A stretch of DNA of 64,000 nt, from positions 4,712,001-4,776,000 of the forward strand of contig NC_064046.1 of the NCBI RefSeq assembly GCF_932526225.1. Direction: 5' to 3'. Origin of the DNA: Nematostella vectensis (lineage: Eukaryota; Cnidaria; Anthozoa; Actiniaria; Edwardsiidae). Position 1 is the stretch's first letter. Each line of letters opens with the position of its first letter. This document shows, one piece after another, positions 1 to 11,300 of the stretch. The translations under genes and the position numbers were made by a program. The notes below the pieces were generated by a model. It saw only the letters and a list, made by a program, of their open reading frames with translations. It did no database searches and had not been told where the DNA came from.

Positions 1-705
1 AAGCGCTCTGGACAACATGGCGGAGAGCGGGATAGTGATGAGCCCACTGTTCAAAGAACAGCGGAAGTACCACAGGGATCCCAATATCGTTTGTATTTCA
101 GCTACTTTTTATATGGGCATGCATGTGGGCCAGGATCTTTAATCTTGCAATTCTATAAAGTGATGTACTTTAGAGGATACCGTTGTTTCCTAAATTCTTT
201 TATCGAAACACATTGATTTGAGCAAACAGCTATGCTTTCTGGATCCTTTGGTGAGCCTTATTATTAGTCTGTTGTGTATATGAAGATTAAAATGGAAAAC
301 CAAAACAGAGTAGCAAAATATGACGTTTCAGAATTTTACTCAGTCCTTCTCAAAATCGTCCTGAAGAAGGACCGAATATAAGTCCGAAACGTTGGCATAT
401 TTTGCGTCTCTGTTTTGGTTATTCTTTATAACACAAATGTAAGCTTTTTCTATACTTTTCTATAATCAATCATAACTCACACAAAATGTACATCTTTATT
501 TTGATCTCTAGATCGTTTCATTCCTTTTGAAGTTTTGCACGAGTCCCCTATACCTCCCCCCAACACTTGTCTGGGTATATCGATAATAGCCACCAAGTGT
601 TACCAAGTGGTACTCGAGGCCTCTGCTAAAGGTATTTAAAGGTGTGCGAAGGTGTGATTACACTTGTATCTAGACTTCACTTAGATCGTGCGTCAATTAC
701 AAAAC
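1..705. other. Intergenic flank with one foldback repeat
   Basis: No gene is supported here. A short open frame begins with an ATG at 18 but I see no family similarity and no clear splice partner. The only structured element is the foldback at 297-424, listed separately. The rest is AT-rich unique-looking sequence. Confidence 0.5.
297..424. repeat. Foldback repeat with hammerhead-like core
   Basis: The outer arms (about 297-330 and 385-424) are inverted copies: AACCAAAACAGAG on the left answers CTCTGTTTTGGTT on the right. Inside, CTGAAGA at 361-367 is followed by a GGAC/GTCC hairpin and then GAAAC at 386-390. This is the order CUGANGA, stem II, GAAA of a hammerhead ribozyme core. Stem I is weak by eye. 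Hammerhead-bearing Penelope-like elements and retrozymes are known in invertebrates, but membership is inference. Confidence 0.45.
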
Positions 706-966
706 GTGCCCACTGGTGGCACGCGCTACTGGATCACGGGGTTGGGCCAGCTGTCGTCCGGTGTGGGTGTCCCGGACATCCTTCAACAGCGTCCGTCCCC
801 GTTGTGAGCCACGACTCAATGCTCTGCGCAGGTCTTGATCAGGGAAGATTCTGGCGGGCCGATGGTGTGTGAGACTGGGGGATGGTTCCACATCCACGGA
901 GCCACCAGCTGGGGATATGGCTGCGCTAAACCGTTTGGCGTCTACGCGCTTGTCACCTTACGTTAA
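706..966 (+). pseudogene. Broken trypsin-like (S1A) serine protease fragment
   Basis: Successive frames give RYWITG, then LSSGVGVPDILQQ, then ASVPVVSHDSMLCAGLDQG, then DSGGPMVCETGGWF and ATSWGYGC..KPFGVYALVT, ending in TAA at 964-966. That is the order seen in the C-terminal half of chymotrypsin-fold proteases, including the serine nucleophile motif DSGGP and the SWGYGC substrate-pocket segment. At least two frame changes separate the blocks, and residues before DSGGP (normally a Cys-Gln-Gly run) are missing. The His and Asp of the triad lie upstream and are absent. It cannot encode an active protease and looks like a decayed partial copy. A badly assembled exon is the alternative, but no splice sites explain the shifts. 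Confidence 0.75.
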
Positions 967-1408
967 TGGATGTGTTAGGTCAGTGATGGCCAATAACTAA
1001 AGATGGTCTTAAATAGACCTAATAGAAACCTGATAAAACTGAGTAACAAAATGATGTGGGAAATCTTTAGCAACTCTAATAAATTTTATGAGGGTAATAA
1101 AAGTCTACTACTGGTGTACTACTATTAAGGTGTTCTGCGAACACCTTAATTAGCAAGCCCTTTCTAGACTACCGGAGGAGAATACGAAATGAGACGGGTG
1201 TGATAGTGAACACCAAACCCTCAGATATACATTTTGGTATTATCAGGGGCTCATAAGTAGGGGCAATCATCTGTATTATATAACTGTCACGGCATTTCCG
1301 AGGATCATGCTATCGGGCCAATCAGTTACGTTGACGTTGGTCGCGCGCGCGAGTGACGTGAGGCTGTACGCGCAAATTGTAGTTAGGAAGAATTTTTTTT
1401 TTTTTTAT

Positions 1409-1733
1409 CAAGAGACCATGATATACATCATATGATATATGAATAGAATCAAAAAGCCCAAACTGCCGCGATCTCGTACCAGAACAATGAATACAATACA
1501 CCAAAAACTGGAAATCGACTCTGCCAAATTTTCGTCTTTAATAAGACTTCTTCAGGGCAGACTCAATTTACTGCCCTGAAGAAGTCTTATTAAAGACGAA
1601 AATTTGGCAGAGTCGATTTCCAGTTTTTGGTGTATCATATGATATATGATATACATCATATGATGTATATCATATATGTATATCATATAAGATGTATATC
1701 ATATACATATATGATATACGTCATGGTCTCTTG
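1409..1733. mobile_element. Inverted-repeat element of the CAAGAGACC family
   Basis: The left end reads CAAGAGACCATGATATAC and the right end is its near-perfect inverse ending GGTCTCTTG. The ends are followed inward by AT-rich palindromes made of CATATGATAT units. The same terminal sequence ends the element at 30076-31106, so this is a family. No coding capacity is present. Its centre is the long palindrome at 1501-1635. Confidence 0.65.
1501..1635. repeat. Near-perfect palindrome, about 60-base arms
   Basis: Two inverted arms separated by about ten bases carry the same sequence on both strands. Each strand contains CTGAAGA, a GTCTT/AAGAC hairpin and then GAAA, again the order of a hammerhead core, followed by ATTTGGCAG, which pairs with CTGCCAAAT at the other side. 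It is nested in the element 1409-1733. Such an arm-to-arm match implies a recent inverted duplication or ongoing correction between the arms. Confidence 0.6.
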
Positions 1734-2387
1734 TTTTTGTCCATCATCCGTCGGTTTTGTTTGTTTACCAAATTAATTGCAAGCTAGAATTCAAAGTCGT
1801 AGGTAGGATTGGATTAATATTTCATATGGTAGTATGCACATTATGCAAAGTCTACATGCTGACAAGGGTTGTTTGGTTTTATACCCTGTAGGAAAAGAAC
1901 ATCTCACACGGTATAGCAAAGGACAGAATAAATAACCAAAAGCCAACCATTTAATAATATCCAGTTCCCTAACATATCGTCCTAGCATACCCTATCTATT
2001 TAACTCGTTTTTCTTTTGTAAATTAATTTCCTTATTGCAAAGTCCTTAAATTGATTTATCACGCTATTTACAGGTTTACGTATCAAACATATCTACAGAA
2101 TAATATATCACCTCCTTATTAAGGAAAAAAATTGGGGGTGAATGGAGGCCAATACTAGAAGGATGTCATTTTTCAATTTACAAATTTCTTGTTCTGGGAG
2201 GGGGGTCGAATCATTGAAATTATATCTACCCTCATCCGGGATGATGCATGATAGCCTGCAACGACCTCTGGATCCGGATAATGTAGGATAGATTTGGGAT
2301 GCTTCCGGATCCCGCGGGATAGCCCGCAAAGACAAGACGTGGTAACCTAGCCTACCGGTTAGCCACTTCTAATATTTCTAAGAATAT
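1734..2387. other. Intergenic sequence past the MTBP 3' end
   Basis: I see no gene, tandem repeat or inverted repeat here. The short open frames have no recognisable similarity. The poly(A) signal of MTBP is at the right border. Confidence 0.5.
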
Positions 2388-2393
2388 TTTATT
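2388..2393 (-). terminator. MTBP: Poly(A) signal of MTBP
   Basis: On the minus strand AATAAA follows the MTBP stop codon after one base (TGA, C, AATAAA). This supports the final-exon model and implies a very short 3' UTR. Confidence 0.6.
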
Positions 2394-2394
2394 G

Positions 2395-5300
2395 TCATTT
2401 CATGGACTCCAAACGAGATTGCGTCTTCTCGAATTCAATAACCTGGCAAAAAAAAACATGATTTGTAAGATTCATAATTTGAAAGGCCAAGTAATATTGG
2501 AACATCGCACAAAATACACGGATTTTTTTCGTTTTTATCAATGAAAGTTAAAAAAAAAAGAAAAGAAAATTTATTTTTTTCTTTTGTAAAAAAATCATCT
2601 ATTTTTGTGGTCGCTCGACTAATTCTTCGATTTTTGTCCTCTCCCTCCCACCTTCATAAAACACCACAGACCACAGGTATACCATGTACCTGATTGACGT
2701 TACTACGAGCCAGTCGCTTCATCTCGTCATTTAAGCCATGCGAGGACTTCAGATCCTGAAACACGTCACGTGACACAAAACTGTAAATCAGTATCTTACG
2801 GGATTCACACGAGAAAGCGTTCACAACCGGATCGGCACCTAAATCTCAGGTGCCCTTCTAAAGGCAAATTGAAAAAAGAAATCCTAAAAAAAACATCAGA
2901 TCATGTATTACAAAGAAGTTATTAGAAATATGAATTAGTTGATAATCTGCTAATAACATGAAAGAGGAAAGGCGTAAAACAGTTCATAAATTGTAGTAGT
3001 TGTGTCAATTTGAACCCAGCCTAAAGGATTAGATACTGTATCGTCTTGTGTTAACAAAGCCTAGACTTCGAGTCATACCCGTATAAAAGGCTTTAAGTTA
3101 TGCTTTAAAGGTTGTAAAGGTTAAATTTATTTTCGTCCTATCCCAGTGTTAACAAAGGCTAGACACTTCGTGTCATACCTTTATAAAAGGCTTTTGGTTA
3201 GGCTTTAAAGGTTGTAAAAGTTAAAAATATTTTTGTCCAGTCCTAGTGTTAACAAAGGCAAGGTTTCGTGCCATACCTTTATAAAAGCTTTTGGTTAGGC
3301 TGTATAGGATTCATATACCGTTCCGTCCTATCAGTGTTAACAAAGGCAAGGTTTCGTGTCATACCTTGAGAAAGCTCTTGGTCAGACCATAAAGCCTTTC
3401 CGTGCATGATGCAAATAAGGGATCCTGCCGATTTAACCCATGACTCTCCAAGGTCGCTTCTACTACCTGACGGAGTCTCTGTGAAAGGAGACAGTAGTTT
3501 CAATGGGATGTTGGGGTGTTATCCTTATAAGGTATCTTGTTATACTGTAAGGAGAGGTACCAAGTACTCTAGGATCTTTGATGGCACTGCTTTACTTGAG
3601 AAGAAATGTGGTGATTGAATTCATCATTAAGGAGTCATGATTGAAGAGTTATAATTGAAGTGATGAGTGAAGAGTGATGAGTGAAGTCATGAGAAGAAGA
3701 AGTGATTTACACAGAGCGTGCAGGCCCCTTTTATAAGGCTCGGCTCGGGGTGGTTCTCACGGAATTATGGCCTGTTTACTGAGGATGTATTTAGATTAGA
3801 ACCTTTTAAACAGCTGGGAAGAAACGTTTTGGAGTACCGTGGGAATTCCTCTGAGCTGGGCTTTTCACAAATATTGATTAATATGATAGAGCTGACGTAG
3901 GGCAGTTTCCTACAAAAACATCTTTGCAGACGAGACTACAAGGCTAACTCTATGTTTCCGCTAGGGACTACAAACAACAAAAAACTAGCTTCGTAACAAT
4001 ACGTTGGTTGATTAGCTAACGGTGCTCCAAGCACTCTCATTGGTTGATAAGCAAGTTACGAGAGTGGAAGAGAGGTAAACATACAAGAGAGAAGGCAGGG
4101 GTGTAACAGACTTTGCGAACTGACTACTAATAAAGAATTGAAAGCAACTTTTTCTTCCTACCCTTTTATGTCGCTGCGATCGCGTCTCTTTGGTTGATTT
4201 TTCTTTCCTCTCCGAGTCAGCACCTTGGCCAAAAAAAACTACATTGAATCAATGTGCAGACTAGAAGAAAAACAACAGAAATCTATAAACACAACTTACC
4301 TTCCCTCTCAGAAGGTTCGTTGCGCGTGCGCTTTGCTGTTTTATTTGTTTCTGGAGCGGATGGCGATGGTCTTTTGGATGAGCTATGACGTCATAAGCAC
4401 GTGATTAGTGGATCACGCATAACTACCTTTTTCTACCCCTCCCTTATGGAGAATTATGTAAACGTTTTGACGGTACCAAATAAACGAGAATTAAAGCTAA
4501 TTACTTATCACACTGGATTTGCGAGAATTTCTCGATTTTACGCGGAGGCATAAAATGTTAGTGTTGAACTAAACCGAACTTTCAGTAGTCACTTATCTAG
4601 GAGACTATCTCGGGAGACTGGCGAATCAGCACGTTCTTCCCATCGCTGATAACGAAAATCCACGTCATATCTTACTTTTGCAACATATATAGGGTCATTT
4701 GAGAATAGTGAAATCCACAAAATAATATAGGAATAATGATTATGTGGAATAGGGATAGGTCCTTCCTGAAGAGAAAAGAAAAGAAAAAGTGAATTGGGTT
4801 TCCTGCGGTGAAAAACGAAAGTGAGGGCTGATCCATTCCACTTCACTAAGTCTTCCTTCTCCGCATATCTCCACAGGAAAACCATCCTCTCTTTTTTTTC
4901 TGTCTTTTAAATCCGAAGTTGCCTGGAGAGAAGCCTCAATCACCTCGTTGTCGCTTTTTTTTCGGCCACGCTACCCCTTGTCCGGCCCATTCCAACACCA
5001 ACTCGACTTTTCGCACCCGAAGCAGATGATCGGGTGTTTCGCGTACTCGTCTCCAGTTTCTTGATGCCCGGCACGGCCCCTGAGGACAGGGTCTCTTGCT
5101 TCACGACAGAGGTGTGGGTAAGGGCAATCTCTGTATCCCGGGTGAGAGAATCGTGTGCGTCGAGACAGTATCTGACACAGGAAAATGCACACATCATATT
5201 AGAGGGATGAGGGATAAGGGAAAGACACATTAAGATGAGGAACGGGGCGAAGGAGGGGGTGGGGGGAGGTAAGGAATACAAGGGATGGGGGTTGAGAAAA

Positions 5301-8300
5301 TTACAGATAATTAAGATAAAGGAGGTTGCATTTTCCCAAGTTCGGAAACCAAAGTTAAAGAATGTTGAGTAGCCACTCCCTCAGGCAAGTTGTATTCGAG
5401 TCTTTAATAACTTTTTTGGATTTTTTTTTTTTATAATACTTCTCCAAAAAGACACACGCTGCATTGCCAAGGTGCAACCTTGATGTGAACATAACAATCT
5501 TCTTACAAAAAAACTCGAAAGAATCTTATAGTATTACTGTCGAATCCGTTGTATCGCGGTCCGGGTTTTTTCTATTCCGTCAGTAAAACCATTCTGAGCC
5601 AATCAGAGTCTCGCTTTGTGCTTTTCCCTGGCTTCCCACTGGACGAAAACCAGTGTCGCGACAGAAAGCCAGCCAACTGCACTAGGCGAGATATGGCAAG
5701 AATCTGATTGGCTTAGAATAATTTGACTGGCGGAACAGAAAATCACAAAAGACAAAAACAAATCGATGTGTTGAAAATGCAGCGTCGCGATACAACGGAT
5801 TTAACAGTAAAGTATGGTACTATATATACTATTTCATTGACGGAAATCAGCATTGTTGAATTTTTAGCTTCAAAAAATTAAACAAATGGCGGGGCTCGTG
5901 CATGCCGACTTACTCGACTCCGTGGTATTTCATGCTCAATGCCTCTGGATAGGGGGTTCTCTTAATCTCATCTAAGGCAAATAACATAACATATGTTTGA
6001 ATAATAAATATTTTAGCGGCGTAAGCGGGTTGCTTGAAGTGCGAAGGTTGTTACGGTGGCCATTAGGATAAAGAATATTTTCTTTTTAATCATTAGCACA
6101 TTTGACCATGTCTTGCGATGTGAATTTGAGCTATAATACAAATACTAGATATCTCATTTCTAGCATAAAGATATTATTAACCCTTTAAGCCCTGGCTATC
6201 AACGCGGTTAGATGCATGAATATCTTTATTAGGGTGGGTTCTTCTCACGGCCGGTACAGGCTGGTTGAGGAGTCAATGGGTTATACAAATTCAAGGCCGG
6301 TTTACGCAGGTTGAGGAGTCAATGGGTTAATGCAAATTGAAGGCCGGTACATGTCGGTTGAGGAGTCAATGGGTTAATGCAAATTGAAGGCCGGTCGGGC
6401 TGGTTGAGAAGTCAATGGGTTAATGCAAATCGAAGGCCGGTACAGGTCGGTTGAGGAGTCAACGGGTTAATGCAAATTGAAGGCCGGTACAGGTCGGTTG
6501 AGGAGTCAATGGGTTAATGCAAATCGAAGGCAGGGACAGGTAGGTTGAGGAGTCAATGGGTTAATGCAAATTGAAGGCCGGTTTAGGCCTGTTGAGGAGT
6601 CAATGGGTTAATGCAAATTGAAGGCCGGTCGGGCTGGTTGAGAAGTCAATGGGTTAATGCAAATCGAAGGCCGGTACAGGTCGGTTGAGGAGTCAACGGG
6701 TTAATGCAAATTGAAGGCCGGTACAGGTCGGTTGAGGAGTCAATGGGTTAATGCAAATCGAAGGCAGGGACAGGTAGGTTGAGGAGTCAATGGGTTAATT
6801 CAACTCGAAGGCCGGTTTAGGCCTGTTGAGGAGTCAATGGGTTAATGCAAATTGAAGGCCGGTCTGGCTGGTTGAGGAGTCGATGGGTTAATGCAAATCG
6901 AAGGCCGGTCTGGCTGGTTGAGGAGTTGATGGGTTAATGCAAATTAAATGCCGGTACAGGCCGGTCTAGGAGTCAATGGGTTAATGCAAATCGAAGGCCG
7001 GTCGGGCCGGTTGAGGAGTCAATGGGTTAATGCAAATTGAAGGCCAGTGCAGGCCGGTTGAGGAGTCAATGGGTTAATGCAAATCGAAGGCCGGTCGAGC
7101 CGGTTGAGGAGTCAATGGGTTAATGCAAATTGAAGGCCGGTACAGGCCGGTTGAGGAGTCAATGGGTTAATGCAAATTGAAGGCCGGTTTAGGCGGGTTG
7201 AGGAGTCAATGGGTCAATGCAAATTAAAGGCCGGTCGGCCTGGTTGAAGAGTCAATGGGTTAATGCAAATTGAAGGCCGGTACAGGCCGGTTGAGGAGTC
7301 AATGGGTTAATGCAAATCAGAGACCGGTAAAGGCCAGTTGAGGAGTCAATGGGTTAATGCAAATCAGAGACCGGTACAGGTCGGTTGAGGAGTCAATGGG
7401 TTAATGCAAATTGAAGGCTGGTCGGGCTGGTTGAGGAGTCAATGGGTTAATGCAAATTAAAGGCCGGTTTAGGCCTGCTGAGGAGTCAATGGGTTAATGC
7501 AAATTAAAGGCCAGTTTAGGCCTGTTGAGGAGTCAATGGGTTAATGCAAATTGAAGGCCGGTTGAGGAGTCAATGGGTTAATGCAAATCACACGAACCTT
7601 GGGTTGTGTTGATGGACACGTGCTGAACCAGGCCTCTTGTAGTCTGGGAAGGGAAAGGACTCAAGTTAGTACAAGAGATTATAGAGGCAACAGACACTCG
7701 CAGATTGAGGAGATTGCAATGGTTGAATAGATGAACCACAGGTAAGTCATCTCTAAAAGTGACGTGACAAGGGTGTGACGTGACATCATGACATGAAAAA
7801 ATACGCCTATGACAAGGCGCAAGAAAACTTATTCAGAAGAAAGCACCCTCAAACATAAGAAAAGCCTCGAGTTATGTGTCTTATGACGTGGTATGGCATT
7901 GCGTGACTTGTCAACTTGCATGACATGGCATTGCGTGACATTTTAACTGGCGTGACATGGCATCGCGTAACATGCTATTTGTCGTGCGTAACATGATAGC
8001 GCGTGACATGATATTGTGTGACTCACGGTCGGTTTAAGGGGTGACAGGTCATCTCGCACAGGTCTTCCGTCAGGACGGAACATCTTCAACGTCTCCTTCA
8101 TATCCAGGGAAAGCACTAAATAGTAACGAACCAAGTAATCAGCAGATAATGTACTAAGAATCTAAGACAGCCACACCTTTGCTATTGTTCTCAATTTTGG
8201 AAGACAAATTTTTAAAAAAAATTCCCCAAAAAGAAATGGTTAGCTGACAACAAGACAAAGAAAAGAAAATGTTGCCCAACTGCTTGACAGCACCCCCCAA

Positions 8301-11300
8301 CATGGTTTATCAGCAGCGTCGGGGATATAGAGGAAAATGCCAGGGAACGATTGAAAGTAAGTGCTAGAAGGTATAAAACGTAAGAATTAGTGGATAGGTT
8401 TGGCCTAGATGGGCGTGCACTTACTTTGTTCTATTGAAATTGGTGCCTTCTTTTTTGCTTCTCTCGCAGCACTGAAAAAAAGGAAAAGAAATTAAAGTAC
8501 AGCAAATGACAATGCTATGAATGATGAAGCAGGGACTGTAACAGGAATGCAATCTTCATAGTGATTGTATAGATAAGACGGATAATAATCGAGATGATTA
8601 TAGAAGAAGTTTTTATACATTTCTGCAGGGTCGTTTCTTCTCAGCCACATTCTCTCAGGCCAGTCTTCTGGTGACTCCAGCAATCCTGAATAAAAGCCAA
8701 AAAAAACATATTGCAATATATAATTTAAAAGCCTAAAAGAAACACTCACAGTACATACCAGTTGAATCAGTGATAGGTTCCTGCACATTGACGTTGCTCA
8801 AATTCAGGGTGACCCACTGGCCCGATGAAAGCCTGATGAAACAAGACGTTAAGATTTGAACTAAGAAGACGAAGGCTTGGGCTTACACAGATATGGCATC
8901 AGTTATGCCTGGTGCACACTAGTGATATAACGACATAACATCACAGCGCACTCGCACTCTTCTAACTCCGACATAACGACATGGACATGGACCAGGTATT
9001 AGAAATCAGGTGGCACTTTGAGTGGCAAATTCAGGAGAAAATAAACACAGAAATGGCTGCTGCCGTCATGCCAGGAATGAACGAAAAAAAAATCTTCAAT
9101 GAAAATAAGGTATAATCTAATCGATTAGAGTGAAATATTAGTGCCCCCGTTTTGGCATAGAAACCTTCTGGATGATTCGTAATTGCTTGATAATTTGCTT
9201 TTTGTTCAGATGTTTTGCCGCCAAAAGCCGGAGTGCCTGCATATTATCCACCCGAAAAGTGATGGGATTTCTTATTAAAAGTATTCTTCTGAAATGGCAC
9301 CTAATTCTCACCGGAAATCAGATCACGTTTATAATTTTTCTGCCAAAAAATCAGAACCCAAATTGTGTGCAACTCTGCACACACACTCTCTTATTTTGGA
9401 GGTAAAAGCAAGCAGTCTTCTTCACGGTGTGTATGCAGGTGATACAAGTACTATGCCCGTGTAATTTTTATGGAGTGAAGGAGCCTTGTCTTTTAGCTTT
9501 CTAGGTCTAGTTTTCAGTTGCTCTGGGGGTATTGAGATCAGAGTGAAATAAATTAGTGCCCCTTAACCGTGTTTAACACGGATACTGTATTTTTTGACAG
9601 TGGACGCTAGCTAGATGTGGAAACTGAAAAAAAAAACATATTGCTTAAAAAAAACAATTAACTAACCTTTCCGAAGCCCAGCCTAAATTGAGCTTCCTGT
9701 ACAATTCGGCATAACCTAAAACAAGTAGCTTTTTATTTTCACTCGGTATTGAATCTTCTGGACAAAAAAAAAAGATCATTGTTAGCTTGGTACTGCTTAT
9801 CCGACTTTCATCAAGCGAAAACCAAAGGCATACAGTACCTATGTCCTTGAAAAGGTCACAGACTGCTTGATGGCCGTATATCTCATCTGCATCAACTGAT
9901 ACGTCTGCTAAATCCGGGATGGTCATGGTTTCATCTGAAATATTTGGAATTTAAGGTCTTGGTTAAGGTAAATTTGACACCACTGTTTGTTTTTGTGGTT
10001 TTTGCAAAACCTGTATCAATAGTTCTTAAACTTTATATTTGCAAAAGAATTTTTTTCCATAAATCGCATACTAAGACGGCTACAATGGACCTTTGCTGTT
10101 TCCCGTGACCTGTTGACCGTGAATTCACGCCAAATCTTTGACTTTTCTAGTGTATTATTTTGAGGCGAGAACTCGAGGTTGTAGGGCGTAACCTCGCGAC
10201 GGGTTTTAAGATATTGCCTTCAAATTTTTGGGTTCTGATAGATAATTATACCATGTCATAAAGTGTGTGAGGAATTTTCGATTTTCGTCTAAAGATCGCT
10301 TTTATAGCACTTTTCGTGTCCAAATTTCGCCAGAAATGAGAGTTCCAACTTTGATTCGTGATATTTTGTTGACAGTGTCAAATAACAAAAAGTCCTCACA
10401 CACTTTGGTAGATCATCTATCTGTCATTGAGATGCAATTACGTGCAAGTGCATGCGCAATAACGCGGAGGTGCATTAGGTTCTAGAGTAAACTCCGTACT
10501 TTTGAGTTTGAGGCCTCAAAACTTAAACACGGAATTAGCTATTGCAAAAAATAAAACTCTCAGGAGATAATTCAATCTTTTTATTTGATATGTAGTTTGT
10601 ACATGTAGTGAAAATTGTGGCGCGACAATATTTTTTTCCGCGGACACGTCGTTTACCTTTACCGAGACCTTAAGCATTGAAAATGAGTCTATTGTCAGGG
10701 GCATCTTACCACGCAGTTGAAAGGAGTATCTACTGTATATACTGTCATTGGCATGTAGAAAACAAGAAGGATGGAAAAAATCTCTGGCCCTACCTAAAAA
10801 AACCTGGACTGAGGATGGTGAAATTCCCATCATCCTTAGTGCTTTTACCCTCAGTGCATGGTAACGAGGCAGCAACAATTACATACCTGAGGCAAAGTCC
10901 AGAACAACGTTCGAGTGGGTAGCGATCTGTGTAAGCATCTCAGGCAAGGCACCATTGAATGATTCAGGTTTTCGGAAGATAAACACGTCAGCAGATCCCT
11001 CGCTATTGCTGGTGATGAAACACAGCCTCCTATTGGTTGGCAACAAATCACGTGCACATGTAAAGTAGGAATCAGTCTTGACAAGTCTCATCCAATCATC
11101 GGTTGACCTTCCAGTCTTTGGGCTTGCTGATGGAACCAGGCTAAGGCACGCGGCCAAGCCTATGCCCTGTGAATGAAACGCAAAAGAAAATGCATCAGAT
11201 ACTAGTGTGTTGTAGGCTCTATTCTAAACCTACGCAGCATTTTGGGGGAGAATGTACTGCTGGCTCAAATAAACAGTTGGTAATTGAGCTTAAAATGGCT

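Noticed and set aside
18-143. Possible first exon of a gene starting MAESGIVMSPLF
   Set aside because: The ATG context is plausible, but no family similarity and no partner exon were found before the MTBP 3' end.
3406-3618. Plus-strand frame of 70 codons
   Set aside because: It overlaps the antisense of an MTBP exon whose minus-strand protein is clearly conserved.
6230-7591. CRISPR-like array
   Set aside because: Repeats are head-to-tail with degenerate interiors, no unique spacers, no cas genes, and the context is a eukaryotic intron.
8492-8618. MTBP ending at the TAA near 8492
   Set aside because: Reading through is possible, but splicing at 8619 joins exons 8425-8471 and 8027-8115 in phase with family-like sequence, and conserved C-terminal exons follow.
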